Shown here: positions 1 through 9,529 of the stretch, piece by piece | Position numbering within the stretch: the first letter of the stretch is position 1 | Layout of the letters: the number at the start of each line of letters is the position of its first letter | Origin: an uncultured Acidobacteriia bacterium | GTDB lineage: Bacteria; Acidobacteriota; Terriglobia; Bryobacterales; Bryobacteraceae | Reading direction: 5' to 3' | Length of the DNA: 64,000 nt | Assembly: GCA_903881085.1 (NCBI GenBank) | Contig: CAIRSA010000003.1 | Span: 1 to 64,000, forward strand | The notes under the pieces: model-generated | Told to the model about the DNA's origin: nothing | The model's input: only the letters and a program-made list of their open reading frames with translations | Databases searched by the model: none | Translations under genes and position numbers: made by a program

Positions 1-10
1 CTCAGTAGTC

Positions 11-33
11 AAAAGGCCGAGTGCCACTCGGCC
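11..33 (-). terminator. Rho-independent terminator-like hairpin (minus strand)
   Basis: Positions 15-23 and 25-33 are perfect 9-base inverted repeats around a single base, in practice an 8-bp stem with a 3-base loop. Read on the minus strand, the stem is followed by TTTT (complement of 11-14). It lies about 210 bases past the stop of the TonB receptor gene, with a palindromic repeat in between, so it may end that transcript. Confidence 0.5.
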
Positions 34-36
34 GCA

Positions 37-232
37 GGTTAACAACCCAATGTCGCTTACATTGCGTTGAAGAGGCGAGCTTCCGATTTGGTGAGCGATT
101 CATTGGGGAATTGCGGTGGAGGGCAATTGGGGTCAGACAGCCCATTTTCGGCAAATACGGCCGAAAAAAGGTGTCGGACCCCAAATGCGACGCGTCGTTC
201 TAGTCAATGTAAGCGACATTGGGTTACCAACC
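37..232. repeat. MITE-like element with 28-bp terminal inverted repeats
   Basis: Positions 37-64 and 205-232 are inverted copies of each other. The first 21 bases (core CAATGTAAGCGACATTGGG) match perfectly and most of the rest also match. The 196-bp unit encodes nothing recognisable. The core AATGTAAGCGACATTGG recurs at 8554-8570, so it is dispersed. A second, nested palindrome occupies 127-184. This looks like a non-autonomous or REP-like repeat; no transposase is present. Confidence 0.6.
127..184. repeat. Nested palindrome of the GGGGTCAGAC type
   Basis: The outer arms are 127-138 (TTGGGGTCAGAC) and 173-184 (GTCGGACCCCAA), with one mismatch. The inner arms are 145-152 (TTTTCGGC) and 160-167 (GCCGAAAA), perfectly paired. 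Such GGGGTCAGAC palindromes are commonly dispersed in bacterial genomes and are often linked with REP-associated (Y1) transposases. That link is general knowledge, not visible here. Confidence 0.5.
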
Positions 233-242
233 TGCCCCACGA

Positions 243-3200
243 CTAGAACTCCAGACGGAAGCCACCCTGTACCTGGCGCGGCTGGAACCCGTATGGGTTG
301 AACGAATTTTGCAGGGTGTTGACCCCCGTTGTCGAGCTGGGAGTATTCAGGCCCTGGTTGTTCAGCACATTGAATACGTCCACCGACACGCGAAGGTTGG
401 CCTTGCCGCCTTCCGTGAAGCGGAAAGTTTTGCGCATGGACGAATCCATCACCCAGTTGAAAGGCCCAAGCCGGTACTGATTGCGGAAGGGATTCAAGCC
501 CGTATCGTAATTCACGCGCTGTGTTACGCCGTTGTTCAGTTTGATGTATACCACGTTGGTGTCGTAGTCGCCTGTGACGGCGCCCTTTGTCCCGTAGGGG
601 ATCAGAGGAGTAACCGCCGGCACCACGTCCTTGGGAATGCCAACATAGCCATTGGGCACGCCATTTGCGTTGACGCTGTTCATTCGGTTCGGCGAGATGT
701 AAGCGTTCCAATAGTAGTAACCCTGGTAGCAACGCGCTTCGGAAGCAGTACGCGCGCTGGCCGGAGTGGCGGTGCAATCCTGAATCGGATATTTCTTGCC
801 GTACACTTGGACATCGCTACCGGTGAAGCCCCAGTTGGTGTTGTCAATGGTAAACCACGTACTGACCATGGTGCCGCTGCCAGTCATCGTCCAGCCACCT
901 ATGGCCGCATTCAGCCACTTCGGCGCATTGTGAGCAAATTGCTGACCCCGTCCGACGGGCAGATTGTAGATCCAGTTCCAACGCACACGATGCTTCGGAA
1001 CACCCGTGTCGCGCTGATAGTTCAGAAAGTGGTTGAGGGCATCGAAATCCTTGGGCACGGCACCGGGCGCAAACTGATCGGCGGTTGTACCTGGTGAATC
1101 GCGAGTGGAGTTACCTCCAAGGCGGTACGCATTGGTCAAGGTGTAGAATGCCTGGAACTGCAGACCCTTGGTGAAGCGCTTTTCCACCTCGAGGGCGAAC
1201 AGCGCGGAGTTGTTTAGACCGGTCTTGGAAAGGAAGTTCACGTTGGTGTAGGCGGTTTGATCGTAAGGCCGGCGGGCCGTTCCAGAAAATGTGCCTGTTG
1301 GAGTCGGCTGCAAAGTGGAGGAGTAATAGAGATAGTCGGTCTGTTGCGGATTGATGTTGTCGGTCTGGTCGAGATGCGAGCCATGTTTGCCGTCGTACTT
1401 TACGCGCAACACCATCGATTGCGTGAGTTGCTTTTCCAGAGCCAGATTCCATTGCTGCACCTTGGTGCTGGGCATGTCCGGACTCATGGCGATAACAGCC
1501 TGGCCTACGCCGAGCGAGTTGGGGTTGGTAATATCCACTGGGTTCTGGCTGTTCTTCCCGGCGATAATCGGCGAGGGATGCGTCAGCAGGTAGCTATTGT
1601 TGCCATCCGGGCTGTAGGCCGAACTGTTCGGATTGTATTGGAACGTCGCTTTGAAGGGCGCCTGCGAGGAAAAGGCCGCCAGCAAGGTGCGCAGAGGCAG
1701 GCCGGAGATATACAAGCCGTATCCACCGCGAAGCACAAAGGACTTCTTGCCTTCCAGGAACGTATAGGCAAAGCCCATGCGCGGTCCGAAATCCATCAAG
1801 TTACTGGGGAAGAAGTTGTCAGAGATGCCGATGTCCTTCGCCGACTCGAACTTCACATTTACCTTCTGGAAGTTGTTGACCACCTGGGCTGTTGTATTGC
1901 CGTTGGCGATATAGCTGTTTACCGGCTGCGAGAGCACCACGGCGTGGTTTTTCACGTCGAATGTGTTGATGAGACGATTCGCGTCCGTCCAGGCCGGATT
2001 CATGTCCCAGCGAATTCCAGGAGTCAATGTCAGTCTGCCGTTGACCCGCCAGTTATCCTGCAGATAGAGAAATTCCGTTCTCTGGTCCACTTTCATTACG
2101 CCACGCGAGAGATACACGCTGTATGTTGCGGCCGAACCAAGGAAGAAATTCGCCGCATCGAAGCCCGTGTTGCCGATGGCAGCTGGCGAGCCAGTGGAGC
2201 CAGACGTCGTGCTTTCCAACGCAGTAGCCAGACTGTTGTAGGTAGAACTGCCGGAGATGTTGCCCTGATCGGGCTGCAGACGCAAAATCTCATCATGCCA
2301 GCCGCCGCCAAAAGCAATGTTGTGGTTGTTTTTGATCCAGCTATAGTTCTGCTGAATGTTGGTTGTTCCGGCGCTGAGGAAGCGGCGGTTGTCGCCTTCA
2401 ATGTACTGTGTGAAGTTGGTTCCAACGGTCTGGATGTTCGGCCAGCCGATCTGTCCATACGGATTAGGCAGCCCTAACTTGGTCGCCCAATCCTGCTGTG
2501 CCTCAGGTGCGCCGTTGATGGTCTTGGAGGTGAGCCACGTCTTGTTGATCAACGTCTCCACGAAGAAAGACGACGTAAACACATGCGTTTCGCTGATCGC
2601 CGCACCCCATGACTGCATGGGCAGATAGGTAACATTGGCTTCGCCGCCCGTTGTGGGTACGAACAAACTACTCAACGGCGTGGTGCCAAGGAACCAGGAA
2701 ATCTGTTTGCTCCAATTGGCTTTGGCAAAGAAGTTGTCTTTTGCTCCCAGGCGGTGATCCACGCGGATCGTCGTCGGATTATTCTGCATGTTCGGCAGGC
2801 TGCTGTTACCGATGGCGTACTTCAGATTCGATGCGATGTTCGGCTCCGTGATATCGGTTGGCAGCGGCGTGATGCCGTAAATATACTTGGCCAGAGGGCT
2901 CTCTAAATTTGAGGGAATGGTGTTGTTGGGGTAAGGCGTGCGGATCGTGACCGGTCCGCGCGTCAACTGTTGTATTGACCCGGAATTCGGATCGTACAGC
3001 GTGATCGGCAAACCGGTGTTCGTCTCCAGGCCAGAGAAATTGCCGTTGCGCTGGGCGACGGTGGGTACGGAAAATGAGTAGGTCAGGCCCTGACGCAAGG
3101 CGACCTGTTCGCGAGAAACGAAGAAGAACGTCCGGTTGCGGCCATCGTACATCTTTTTGCCATTGAGGCCGAAGCTCGGCAACATTACTGGCCCACCAAA

Positions 3201-4049
3201 AGATCCACCATACTCATTGCGAATCAGTCTGGGCAGAGGAAAAGGCGAGCCGTTCGGATTTACGTCCTGGCGATGCTTGGCAACCAGACAGCAATTATTG
3301 CGCGCCGTTTCATAGAGCGATGTAATGTACCGGTTCGTGCCGCTTTTCGTGGAGACAATCACAGATGCGGGGCTCGCCGATTTGGCGTTGCCTGTGCTGG
3401 TTTCGATGCGTACTTCGCCAACCGACTCCAACCCCTGCAAACCTTGCGATCCGCCGAATTCGCGGTTGTTGCTGGAAGCGCCGTCCTGCGAATACGTGGT
3501 TGAATACGTCATCATGCCGCCCGTGCGTGCGCCATCATTGACGTTGCCGCCGTACTCGATTCCGGGCGTGACGTCCATGATCAGCGTATTGAGATCGCGT
3601 CCGTTGATGGGGATCTCCTTGATGCGCTGCGAATCCAGGGTAGTAGAATCGGTAGCCTCATTGGCCGTGATCATGGGCGCGGCATCGGTAACCATCACCG
3701 TCTGTGTCACGTCGCCCAAGGTCAGCACCGGCGCGACGTCAGAGACTTTGCCGGTTTCGAGCATCACGTCCTGCTCCCACGCCTTCATTCCCGGCGCTTC
3801 GCAGCGGACCTTATACTTGCCGATCTGAGTTGGCGGGAACACAAAGAACCCATCGTTATTGGAGGTTGTCGCCGCCTTCACGCCGGTCTCGATGTGAGTG
3901 GAGGTCAGTTTGGCCTTAGGAATCACGGCGCCGGAGGAATCCTTCACCACTCCCTGCAGCGTTGCGCTCCCGGAACTTTGACCCAACATGGCGGACGCAG
4001 CGAATGTAAGCACACCAATGGCGCGCAGTAGAACTTGTATTGACTTCAT
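243..4049 (-). CDS. TonB-dependent receptor with carboxypeptidase-regulatory-like domain
   Basis: This is an outer-membrane receptor-like protein of 1268 residues. It has a signal peptide (cleavage near residue 23, after AASAMLGQ). Residues about 27-110 are a carboxypeptidase-regulatory-like beta-sandwich (LQGVVKDSSGAVIPKAK). A plug-like region with the motif PINGRDLNTLIMDVTPG follows, then a long beta-barrel rich in Asn, Tyr and aromatic residues. It ends in phenylalanine, as outer-membrane barrels usually do. Members of this family (the OmpA-like/TonB-linked group expanded in Solibacteres) are thought to import oligosaccharides or other large substrates. The substrate cannot be told from sequence. 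It is divergent from the cytochrome gene at 4170 and shares a 120-bp intergenic region with it. Confidence 0.9.
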   Translation of the reverse strand: MKSIQVLLRAIGVLTFAASAMLGQSSGSATLQGVVKDSSGAVIPKAKLTSTHIETGVKAATTSNNDGFFVFPPTQIGKYKVRCEAPGMKAWEQDVMLETGKVSDVAPVLTLGDVTQTVMVTDAAPMITANEATDSTTLDSQRIKEIPINGRDLNTLIMDVTPGIEYGGNVNDGARTGGMMTYSTTYSQDGASSNNREFGGSQGLQGLESVGEVRIETSTGNAKSASPASVIVSTKSGTNRYITSLYETARNNCCLVAKHRQDVNPNGSPFPLPRLIRNEYGGSFGGPVMLPSFGLNGKKMYDGRNRTFFFVSREQVALRQGLTYSFSVPTVAQRNGNFSGLETNTGLPITLYDPNSGSIQQLTRGPVTIRTPYPNNTIPSNLESPLAKYIYGITPLPTDITEPNIASNLKYAIGNSSLPNMQNNPTTIRVDHRLGAKDNFFAKANWSKQISWFLGTTPLSSLFVPTTGGEANVTYLPMQSWGAAISETHVFTSSFFVETLINKTWLTSKTINGAPEAQQDWATKLGLPNPYGQIGWPNIQTVGTNFTQYIEGDNRRFLSAGTTNIQQNYSWIKNNHNIAFGGGWHDEILRLQPDQGNISGSSTYNSLATALESTTSGSTGSPAAIGNTGFDAANFFLGSAATYSVYLSRGVMKVDQRTEFLYLQDNWRVNGRLTLTPGIRWDMNPAWTDANRLINTFDVKNHAVVLSQPVNSYIANGNTTAQVVNNFQKVNVKFESAKDIGISDNFFPSNLMDFGPRMGFAYTFLEGKKSFVLRGGYGLYISGLPLRTLLAAFSSQAPFKATFQYNPNSSAYSPDGNNSYLLTHPSPIIAGKNSQNPVDITNPNSLGVGQAVIAMSPDMPSTKVQQWNLALEKQLTQSMVLRVKYDGKHGSHLDQTDNINPQQTDYLYYSSTLQPTPTGTFSGTARRPYDQTAYTNVNFLSKTGLNNSALFALEVEKRFTKGLQFQAFYTLTNAYRLGGNSTRDSPGTTADQFAPGAVPKDFDALNHFLNYQRDTGVPKHRVRWNWIYNLPVGRGQQFAHNAPKWLNAAIGGWTMTGSGTMVSTWFTIDNTNWGFTGSDVQVYGKKYPIQDCTATPASARTASEARCYQGYYYWNAYISPNRMNSVNANGVPNGYVGIPKDVVPAVTPLIPYGTKGAVTGDYDTNVVYIKLNNGVTQRVNYDTGLNPFRNQYRLGPFNWVMDSSMRKTFRFTEGGKANLRVSVDVFNVLNNQGLNTPSSTTGVNTLQNSFNPYGFQPRQVQGGFRLEF

Positions 4050-4104
4050 ATTGCCCCTTAACTTGTCCGCCCACGGGCGAACGCTGCGCTTAGTCTATCA
4101 ACGA

Positions 4105-4134
4105 TTGTTGCAAAACGGAAATTCATGATAAAAT
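4105..4134 (+). promoter_or_regulatory. Candidate sigma70-type promoter for the 4170 gene
   Basis: TTGTTG at 4105-4110 and TAAAAT at 4129-4134 are 18 bases apart. The -10 is preceded by TGA, an extended -10 arrangement. It lies 35 bases before the start codon of the cytochrome/DUF1553 gene, which has no clear Shine-Dalgarno sequence. This is sequence match only. Confidence 0.4.
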
Positions 4135-4169
4135 ATTCCTCAGTTAACGTTTAAGCTGGCAGCCAAAAC

Positions 4170-6977
4170 ATGACATTCAGAATTGTTGCGACGTACCTGA
4201 TCGCGTGCGCGTTGGGCCTTGCCCAAACGCCTGCGCAAATCGAACTGTTCGAGAAGAACGCCCGCCCGCTCTTCGTGTCGAAGTGTCAGGGCTGCCACAA
4301 CGCCAAACTGAAAAGCGGCGGTCTCGATCTCAGTTCACCGGACGCGATCAAAGAAGCGTCGTCGATGGGCATCTTTGGCAAGCCTTCCGAACCCGAAGAG
4401 AGCGTGTTGGTCAAAGCTCTAAAGTATGAGAGCCAGGTCAAGATGCCGCCGCAGGGCAAGCTCGCGCCCGAAGCAATCGCCGGCATCCGCGACTGGCTGG
4501 CGGCCGGCGCTCCCACGCCCGCTACTACACCGTCGGCAGGTAATTCGCTATCTGGCACTGGCGTCCGCCCGGTCGCCTTGCGCGGCGTAATCACCGATGC
4601 CGATAAAAACTTCTGGTCATTCAAACCGCTGGCAAAAACCGCTCCCCCCACTCCCAAGCAAAAGGACTGGCCGGTCAGCCTGATCGACCGGTTCGTGCTT
4701 GCCAACCTGGAAAAGAACGGCCTCAAACCCTCGCCGCCAGCCGATAAGCAAACCCTGCTTCGGCGCGCGACGTTCGATCTGACGGGTCTTCCGCCCACCG
4801 AAAAAGAATTGGCCGATTTCCTCGCCGATAAGTCGCCCAACGCGTTCGAAAAGGTGATTGACCGCCTGTTGGCCTCGCCCCGCTACGGCGAACGCTACGG
4901 CCGCCACTGGCTCGACGTGATGCGCTACGCCGATTCCACCGGCAGCGACGAAGACCACCGCTATCCGCATGCCTGGCGCTATCGAGACTACGTAATTCAG
5001 GCCTTCAATCAGGACATGCCGTACGATCAGTTTGTCCGCGAACAGCTTGCCGGAGACATTCTCGCGGCTGACCCAAACACGGGCGTCGGCTACCGCGGCA
5101 TCATCGCCACAGGCTTCCTCGCACTCGGCAAAAAGGCACTTGCTCAAAAGGATCTGCCCTTGAAGCGCTACGACGTGGTTGACGATCAGATCGAAGTCAC
5201 CGCCAAGGCTTTCATGGGCCTCACCGTCAACTGCGCCCGTTGCCACGATCATAAGTTCGACCCCATCGCAACCAAAGATTATTACCAACTGGCTGCCATT
5301 TTTTCTTCCACGTTGAGCTATGCCAACGGCGAAACCGGCGACCCCATTCAGACGCCACTTGCCGCACAGGGCGAATTCGAAGCATTCAAAAAGAAATGGA
5401 CCGCCTACAACGAGCTGGAAAAGAAACTGGCGAAGGTGATCGATTTCGAACGCGACGCCAAGAAGTATCGCGACATGGGTGAAAAACAGATTGCTGCGGC
5501 CATGCAGGCCGCCTATCGTGTATATGCCAAGAATGAACTGATCGCCAATGCAGCCGCGGCTGTGAAAATCAGCGACCTCAAACAGCTCACCCGTTGGGTG
5601 GAATACCTAAAAGACACCAAGCGCCCGGAACTTGCCAAATGGCACGCCGCGACCGACGCCAACCGCTCAGCCATCGCTGCTGAATATCAGGAAGAGTTCC
5701 ACCGCAGCGCCTACCAATACGACCAGGACATGGGCTGGTGGCGTCAGGCGCAAGCCAACTTCCCCAATGCCGGAAAGGTGGCCGGCCCGCATCCGAAAAT
5801 GGCCGCCGAAAAGGACCCTTTCTTTGTAGCCGTCTGGCAGGACTCAGGACCTCTGCATCGCACCCGCGAAGAACAACTCGCCACGCTCAACGCCGAAAAA
5901 CGCAAGCAGGCCGAAGAGTTGCTGGCGCAAGCCGCTGAGATGGAAAAGACGCTGCCCACCAAGGAAATCCCCATGGCCTGCGCCGTGAAGGAAGGCAAGA
6001 CGATGGACCAGAAAGTCTTCGTCCGCGGCGACTATCACAACCTGGGCGACAAGGTGGACCGCACCGTTCCATCCATCCTGCGCATCAGCGCTCCTGCCCC
6101 GGAAGTGAAGACCAACAGCGGCCGGTTGGAACTGGCCAACTGGATCGTCGACCCTCGCAATCCCCTGCCCCCTCGTGTGATGGCCAACCGCATTTGGCAA
6201 GGCCACTTCGGCGACGGCATTGTACGCACGCCCGACAATTACGGCCGGCTCGGCGAGCGCCCCGATAACCCCGAACTGCTTGACTATCTGGCGCAGTCCT
6301 TCATCGAGAGCGGCTGGTCCATCAAGAAGATGAACCGCATGATCATGCTCTCAAAGACTTACCAGATGAGCGCGGCATTCGACGAAGCGAAGAAGGCGAA
6401 AGACCCCGAAAACCGCCTGCTTTCGCACTTCCCGAGGCAGCGCCTGAGCATTGAAGAGATCCGCGATGCGTATCTGGCCATGGGCGGCGACCTCGATTTG
6501 ACCATGGGCGGCACGCTCGACCCCGGCGTTGGCACGGACGGCGAAACCAGCGCCGGCCGCATCAGCATGAATCCGGAAAAAACGAACCGCCGCAGCGTGT
6601 ATCTGCCACTGCGCCGTTCGAACCTTCCCACGCTTTACACACTGTTCGATTTCGGCGATGCCACCACGCCCGATGGCAAGCGCCCGGTAACCACCGTTGC
6701 CACGCAGGCACTCTATGCGATGAACAGCCCGATGGTGATTCGCGAAGCGAAGTCCCTCACTTCCGATGTGTTGAAGCAGGAGAAAAGCGACAAGAAGCGC
6801 GTGGAACTGATCTACTTGCGAGTACTCGACCGCAAAGCGGAGCCAGGCGAAATCGACCGCGGTCTCAGCTATCTGCAAAGCTTCCGCCAAAAGTGGAGCG
6901 ACATCGACGAAGCCAAAGCGTGGACCAGCTTCACCCATGCGCTGATGGCGTCCAATGAATTCATGTTCGTGTACTAA
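4170..6977 (+). CDS. Planctomycete-type cytochrome c, DUF1549/DUF1553 protein
   Basis: This is a secreted 935-residue protein of the PSCyt1-PSCyt2(DUF1549)-PSD1(DUF1553) family. A signal peptide (first ~18 residues) is followed by a cytochrome domain with one haem site, CQGCH at residues 39-43. A DUF1549 region at about 165-375 contains CARCHDHKFDP, a second CxxCH site. A charged helical linker follows, then DUF1553 at about 650-920 (NRIWQGHFGDGIVRTP). It is followed 12 bases downstream by a DUF1501 gene, the usual two-gene arrangement. The biochemical function of these pairs is unproven. They are abundant in Planctomycetes, Verrucomicrobia and Solibacteres and are often linked to polymer degradation loci. 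Confidence 0.92.
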   Translation: MTFRIVATYLIACALGLAQTPAQIELFEKNARPLFVSKCQGCHNAKLKSGGLDLSSPDAIKEASSMGIFGKPSEPEESVLVKALKYESQVKMPPQGKLAPEAIAGIRDWLAAGAPTPATTPSAGNSLSGTGVRPVALRGVITDADKNFWSFKPLAKTAPPTPKQKDWPVSLIDRFVLANLEKNGLKPSPPADKQTLLRRATFDLTGLPPTEKELADFLADKSPNAFEKVIDRLLASPRYGERYGRHWLDVMRYADSTGSDEDHRYPHAWRYRDYVIQAFNQDMPYDQFVREQLAGDILAADPNTGVGYRGIIATGFLALGKKALAQKDLPLKRYDVVDDQIEVTAKAFMGLTVNCARCHDHKFDPIATKDYYQLAAIFSSTLSYANGETGDPIQTPLAAQGEFEAFKKKWTAYNELEKKLAKVIDFERDAKKYRDMGEKQIAAAMQAAYRVYAKNELIANAAAAVKISDLKQLTRWVEYLKDTKRPELAKWHAATDANRSAIAAEYQEEFHRSAYQYDQDMGWWRQAQANFPNAGKVAGPHPKMAAEKDPFFVAVWQDSGPLHRTREEQLATLNAEKRKQAEELLAQAAEMEKTLPTKEIPMACAVKEGKTMDQKVFVRGDYHNLGDKVDRTVPSILRISAPAPEVKTNSGRLELANWIVDPRNPLPPRVMANRIWQGHFGDGIVRTPDNYGRLGERPDNPELLDYLAQSFIESGWSIKKMNRMIMLSKTYQMSAAFDEAKKAKDPENRLLSHFPRQRLSIEEIRDAYLAMGGDLDLTMGGTLDPGVGTDGETSAGRISMNPEKTNRRSVYLPLRRSNLPTLYTLFDFGDATTPDGKRPVTTVATQALYAMNSPMVIREAKSLTSDVLKQEKSDKKRVELIYLRVLDRKAEPGEIDRGLSYLQSFRQKWSDIDEAKAWTSFTHALMASNEFMFVY

Positions 6978-6989
6978 GAAGGCTACCCA

Positions 6990-8432
6990 ATGAACATTCA
7001 CAATTTTCTTTCCAAGGCACCGAAGCCATCGCAGCTTTCACGACGCGGCATGCTGCGCGCTGCCGGTTGCGGTTTCGGCTACATGGGGCTTCAATCGCTG
7101 TTGGCTGAAGCGGCCATGGCCGGGGTCGCGGTCGATCCGCTGGTGCCGAAGACGCCCCCACTGCCCGCCCGCGCCAAGCGCGTCATTTTCCTATTCATGC
7201 ACGGCGGACCTTCGTCCATCGATACCTTCGACCCCAAGCCTTACCTTGACGCCAATGACGGCAAGCCGCTGCCCATCAAGCAGCCGCTCACCTTCGCCGC
7301 GGGCCGCACCGGCGGACTGATGAAGTCGCCGTGGAAGTTCAAGAACTGCGGCCAGAGCGGCCTGCCCATCAGTGAACTGCTGCCCAATATCCGCGAATGC
7401 GCAGATGATCTCTGCGTTGTGCGTTCCATGGTCGGCGAAGGCGTCGATCATGGCGCAGCACTGCTGCAGACGTTCACCGGCACGTTTACGTTCACGCGGC
7501 CCAGCATGGGCTCGTGGGTGCTCTACGGACTTGGTTCGCAGAATCGAAATCTGCCCGGCTACATCACCATTAAGCCCGCGCTGTCGCACGGCGGCGGCAA
7601 AAACTGGGCCTCCGGTTTTCTGCCTGGATCGGTGCAAGGCACGGCCATCGGCAACGCCGGAATGCAGGTCACCGAGATTCAAAAAGAACCGATCGAATTC
7701 CTGGTCAACCAAGGCCTGAACCGCGAGCAGCAGCGCTATGAGCTCGATATGATCCAGGCGATCAATCGCAAGCATCAGGAGTTGTGGAAGCTCGACGACG
7801 AATTGGAAACGCGCATTCAGTCCTTTGAAATGGGATTCCGTATGCAGACCGAAGCGGCGAAGGTGTTCGATGTTTCTGGTGAATCCGATGCAACGAAAAA
7901 GTTGTATGGTCTGGACGATCCGAAGACCGCCGACTTCGGCTGGCAGTGTTTGCTCGCCCGCCGCCTGGCCGAGGCTGACGTGCGTTTCATTCAATGCACG
8001 CACAGCTACAAGTGGGATCAGCACTCGGACCTCTTCAAGAAACACAACGAAAACGCTGCTGAAGTCGATAAGCCCATCGCCGGCCTGTTGAAGGATCTGA
8101 AAGCGCGCGGCCTGCTGAAGGACACACTGGTCATCTGGTCCGGTGAATTCGGGCGCACCCCTGTCTCTGAAGGCGGCAACGGGCGCGATCACAACCCTTA
8201 CGGCTATTCGTTGTTCATGGCCGGCGGCGGTGTGAAGTCAGGCCACATCTACGGCGCCACCGACGACTTTGGCTACCACGCCGCGGAAAACCGCATGCAC
8301 ATTCACGACTTCCACGCCACGGTGCTGGCGTTGATGGGCCTCGATCACATGAAGTTGACGTATCGCTATTCCGGGCGTGACTTCCGGCTCACCGATACGG
8401 CCGGCAACGTGCACGACGGCATTTTCGCTTAG
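6990..8432 (+). CDS. DUF1501 family protein (sulfatase-like fold), Tat-exported
   Basis: This 480-residue protein carries a twin-arginine-like leader (SRRGMLRAAG, residues ~19-28). The DUF1501 body belongs to the alkaline phosphatase/sulfatase-like superfamily. Landmarks are MHGGPSSIDTFDPKP near residue 70, GEFGRTP and GRDHNPYGYS near the C-terminus, and a WDQHSD histidine cluster. It starts 12 bases after the cytochrome gene and is almost certainly co-transcribed with it. The enzymatic role of DUF1501 is unknown. Its superfamily and constant pairing with DUF1553 proteins suggest a periplasmic complex. Confidence 0.92.
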   Translation: MNIHNFLSKAPKPSQLSRRGMLRAAGCGFGYMGLQSLLAEAAMAGVAVDPLVPKTPPLPARAKRVIFLFMHGGPSSIDTFDPKPYLDANDGKPLPIKQPLTFAAGRTGGLMKSPWKFKNCGQSGLPISELLPNIRECADDLCVVRSMVGEGVDHGAALLQTFTGTFTFTRPSMGSWVLYGLGSQNRNLPGYITIKPALSHGGGKNWASGFLPGSVQGTAIGNAGMQVTEIQKEPIEFLVNQGLNREQQRYELDMIQAINRKHQELWKLDDELETRIQSFEMGFRMQTEAAKVFDVSGESDATKKLYGLDDPKTADFGWQCLLARRLAEADVRFIQCTHSYKWDQHSDLFKKHNENAAEVDKPIAGLLKDLKARGLLKDTLVIWSGEFGRTPVSEGGNGRDHNPYGYSLFMAGGGVKSGHIYGATDDFGYHAAENRMHIHDFHATVLALMGLDHMKLTYRYSGRDFRLTDTAGNVHDGIFA

Positions 8433-8438
8433 CGACCA

Positions 8439-8615
8439 CACAAAAATAACTTCACACTGATTGCGAGTGCCCACGTGGCGCGGACACTCATGTCCGCCGC
8501 GTTCCGACACGTCGGGACGCGTTGTTTTCAACAGCGGGCCACAAAAATCCGGGAATGTAAGCGACATTGGAGTGAGACTCTGCGCCAAGTCGACAGCTGC
8601 AAAGTTATTATTGTG
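8439..8615. repeat. Dispersed element with 14-bp terminal inverted repeats
   Basis: The left end 8439-8452 (CACAAAAATAACTT) and right end 8602-8615 are inverted repeats, 13 of 14 matching. The inside has a perfect 7-bp hairpin (8480-8486 with 8491-8497) and the AATGTAAGCGACATTGG core at 8554-8570. Both flanks of the element are recognisably similar to 21311-21400, which lacks the middle portion. It follows the DUF1501 stop codon by 6 bases. No coding capacity is seen. A MITE- or REP-like origin is inferred. Confidence 0.55.
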
Positions 8616-8622
8616 CGGCGCC

Positions 8623-9276
8623 TTAGCGATCGCCTCGCGTGGGTTTCCACGCCTGCACGCGTCGCTGCGACTCGGCAAGTTGTTCCGCCGTCAATTTCTT
8701 CGCTACGCCATCGCGGCCGGAAGTATATTCTTTGCGCTCGTCATCGCCCGCGGCGGCGAGACTCAACCAGAAGTGAGCCTCCACGAAGTCTCGTGGAACG
8801 CCGCGTGCAAATACATACAGGGATCCAAGGCTGAACTGCGCATCCCGATTCCCTTGTTCGGCCGAGGCCCGGAACCATCGAACGGCCGCCGAGTCATCCT
8901 TCGCGATTCCCGTGCCGTTGGAATACATTGTTCCAAGATAATATTGCGCGCTGGCATTCCCTTGATCGGAAGCGGAACGATACAACTGAAGAGCCTTCGC
9001 ATAGTCCTTCGGTACGCCCTTGCCCTCTTCGTACATCACACCAAGCTGTGTCTGCGCATAGTGGCCCCCTTGCGCGGCGGCAGCAGCAAACCAACGGGCG
9101 GCTTCGGAATAATCCTGCTTGACGCCCTGCCCTTGTCGGTAGAAAAAGCCAAGCCTGGTTTGCGCATTGACTTCGCCCTTTTCAGCCCGCGGACGCAACT
9201 CATCGATCGAATTCTGCGCCGTGGCCTGGAATGGAACCAGCAGCGCCAACAACAAAAGCAGTGAAGTGAGGACCAT
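8623..9276 (-). CDS. Secreted Sel1-like repeat (SLR/TPR) protein
   Basis: The protein has a hydrophobic leader (LLLLLALLVPFQATAQ) and then four consecutive Sel1-like repeats of about 36 residues, each with the AQxxLGxxYxxGxGVxxDxxxAxxWxxxAAxQG pattern. It ends in a charged tail. Sel1 repeats form alpha-solenoid scaffolds for protein-protein contacts, often in the periplasm or envelope. The start is uncertain: ATG at 9276 gives the shortest clean signal peptide, while ATG at 9321 and TTG at 9339 are in frame, and none has a convincing Shine-Dalgarno. It stands alone between a dispersed repeat and a divergent secreted protein. The partner is unknown. Confidence 0.8.
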   Translation of the reverse strand: MVLTSLLLLLALLVPFQATAQNSIDELRPRAEKGEVNAQTRLGFFYRQGQGVKQDYSEAARWFAAAAAQGGHYAQTQLGVMYEEGKGVPKDYAKALQLYRSASDQGNASAQYYLGTMYSNGTGIAKDDSAAVRWFRASAEQGNRDAQFSLGSLYVFARGVPRDFVEAHFWLSLAAAGDDERKEYTSGRDGVAKKLTAEQLAESQRRVQAWKPTRGDR

Positions 9277-9529
9277 AGGAATGAATGCGAAGCATTGTAC
9301 CAGGGAATGAACAGAAAGCATTTCCGCTATTGACCGCAACGTGTCAGGTGACCGTCATTGGTCAGCATGACATCGGACTGCTGCGCGGGAACAGCCCATC
9401 GGCAAGGCCGATTCCATTGGAAAAACTGCAAATACAAATTTTCGGCCATCCTCATGCATTCAACAAACCGGACATTGTACTTAGACAAGTGCGAACTAAC
9501 ATGGCCGCAGCACAACCATTGGAGGCTTT

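Noticed and set aside
1257-2477. Long plus-strand open frame inside the first TonB receptor
   Set aside because: It is antisense to a gene with signal peptide, plug and barrel. The composition is Arg/Val-rich without any family, as expected of a GC-rich shadow frame.
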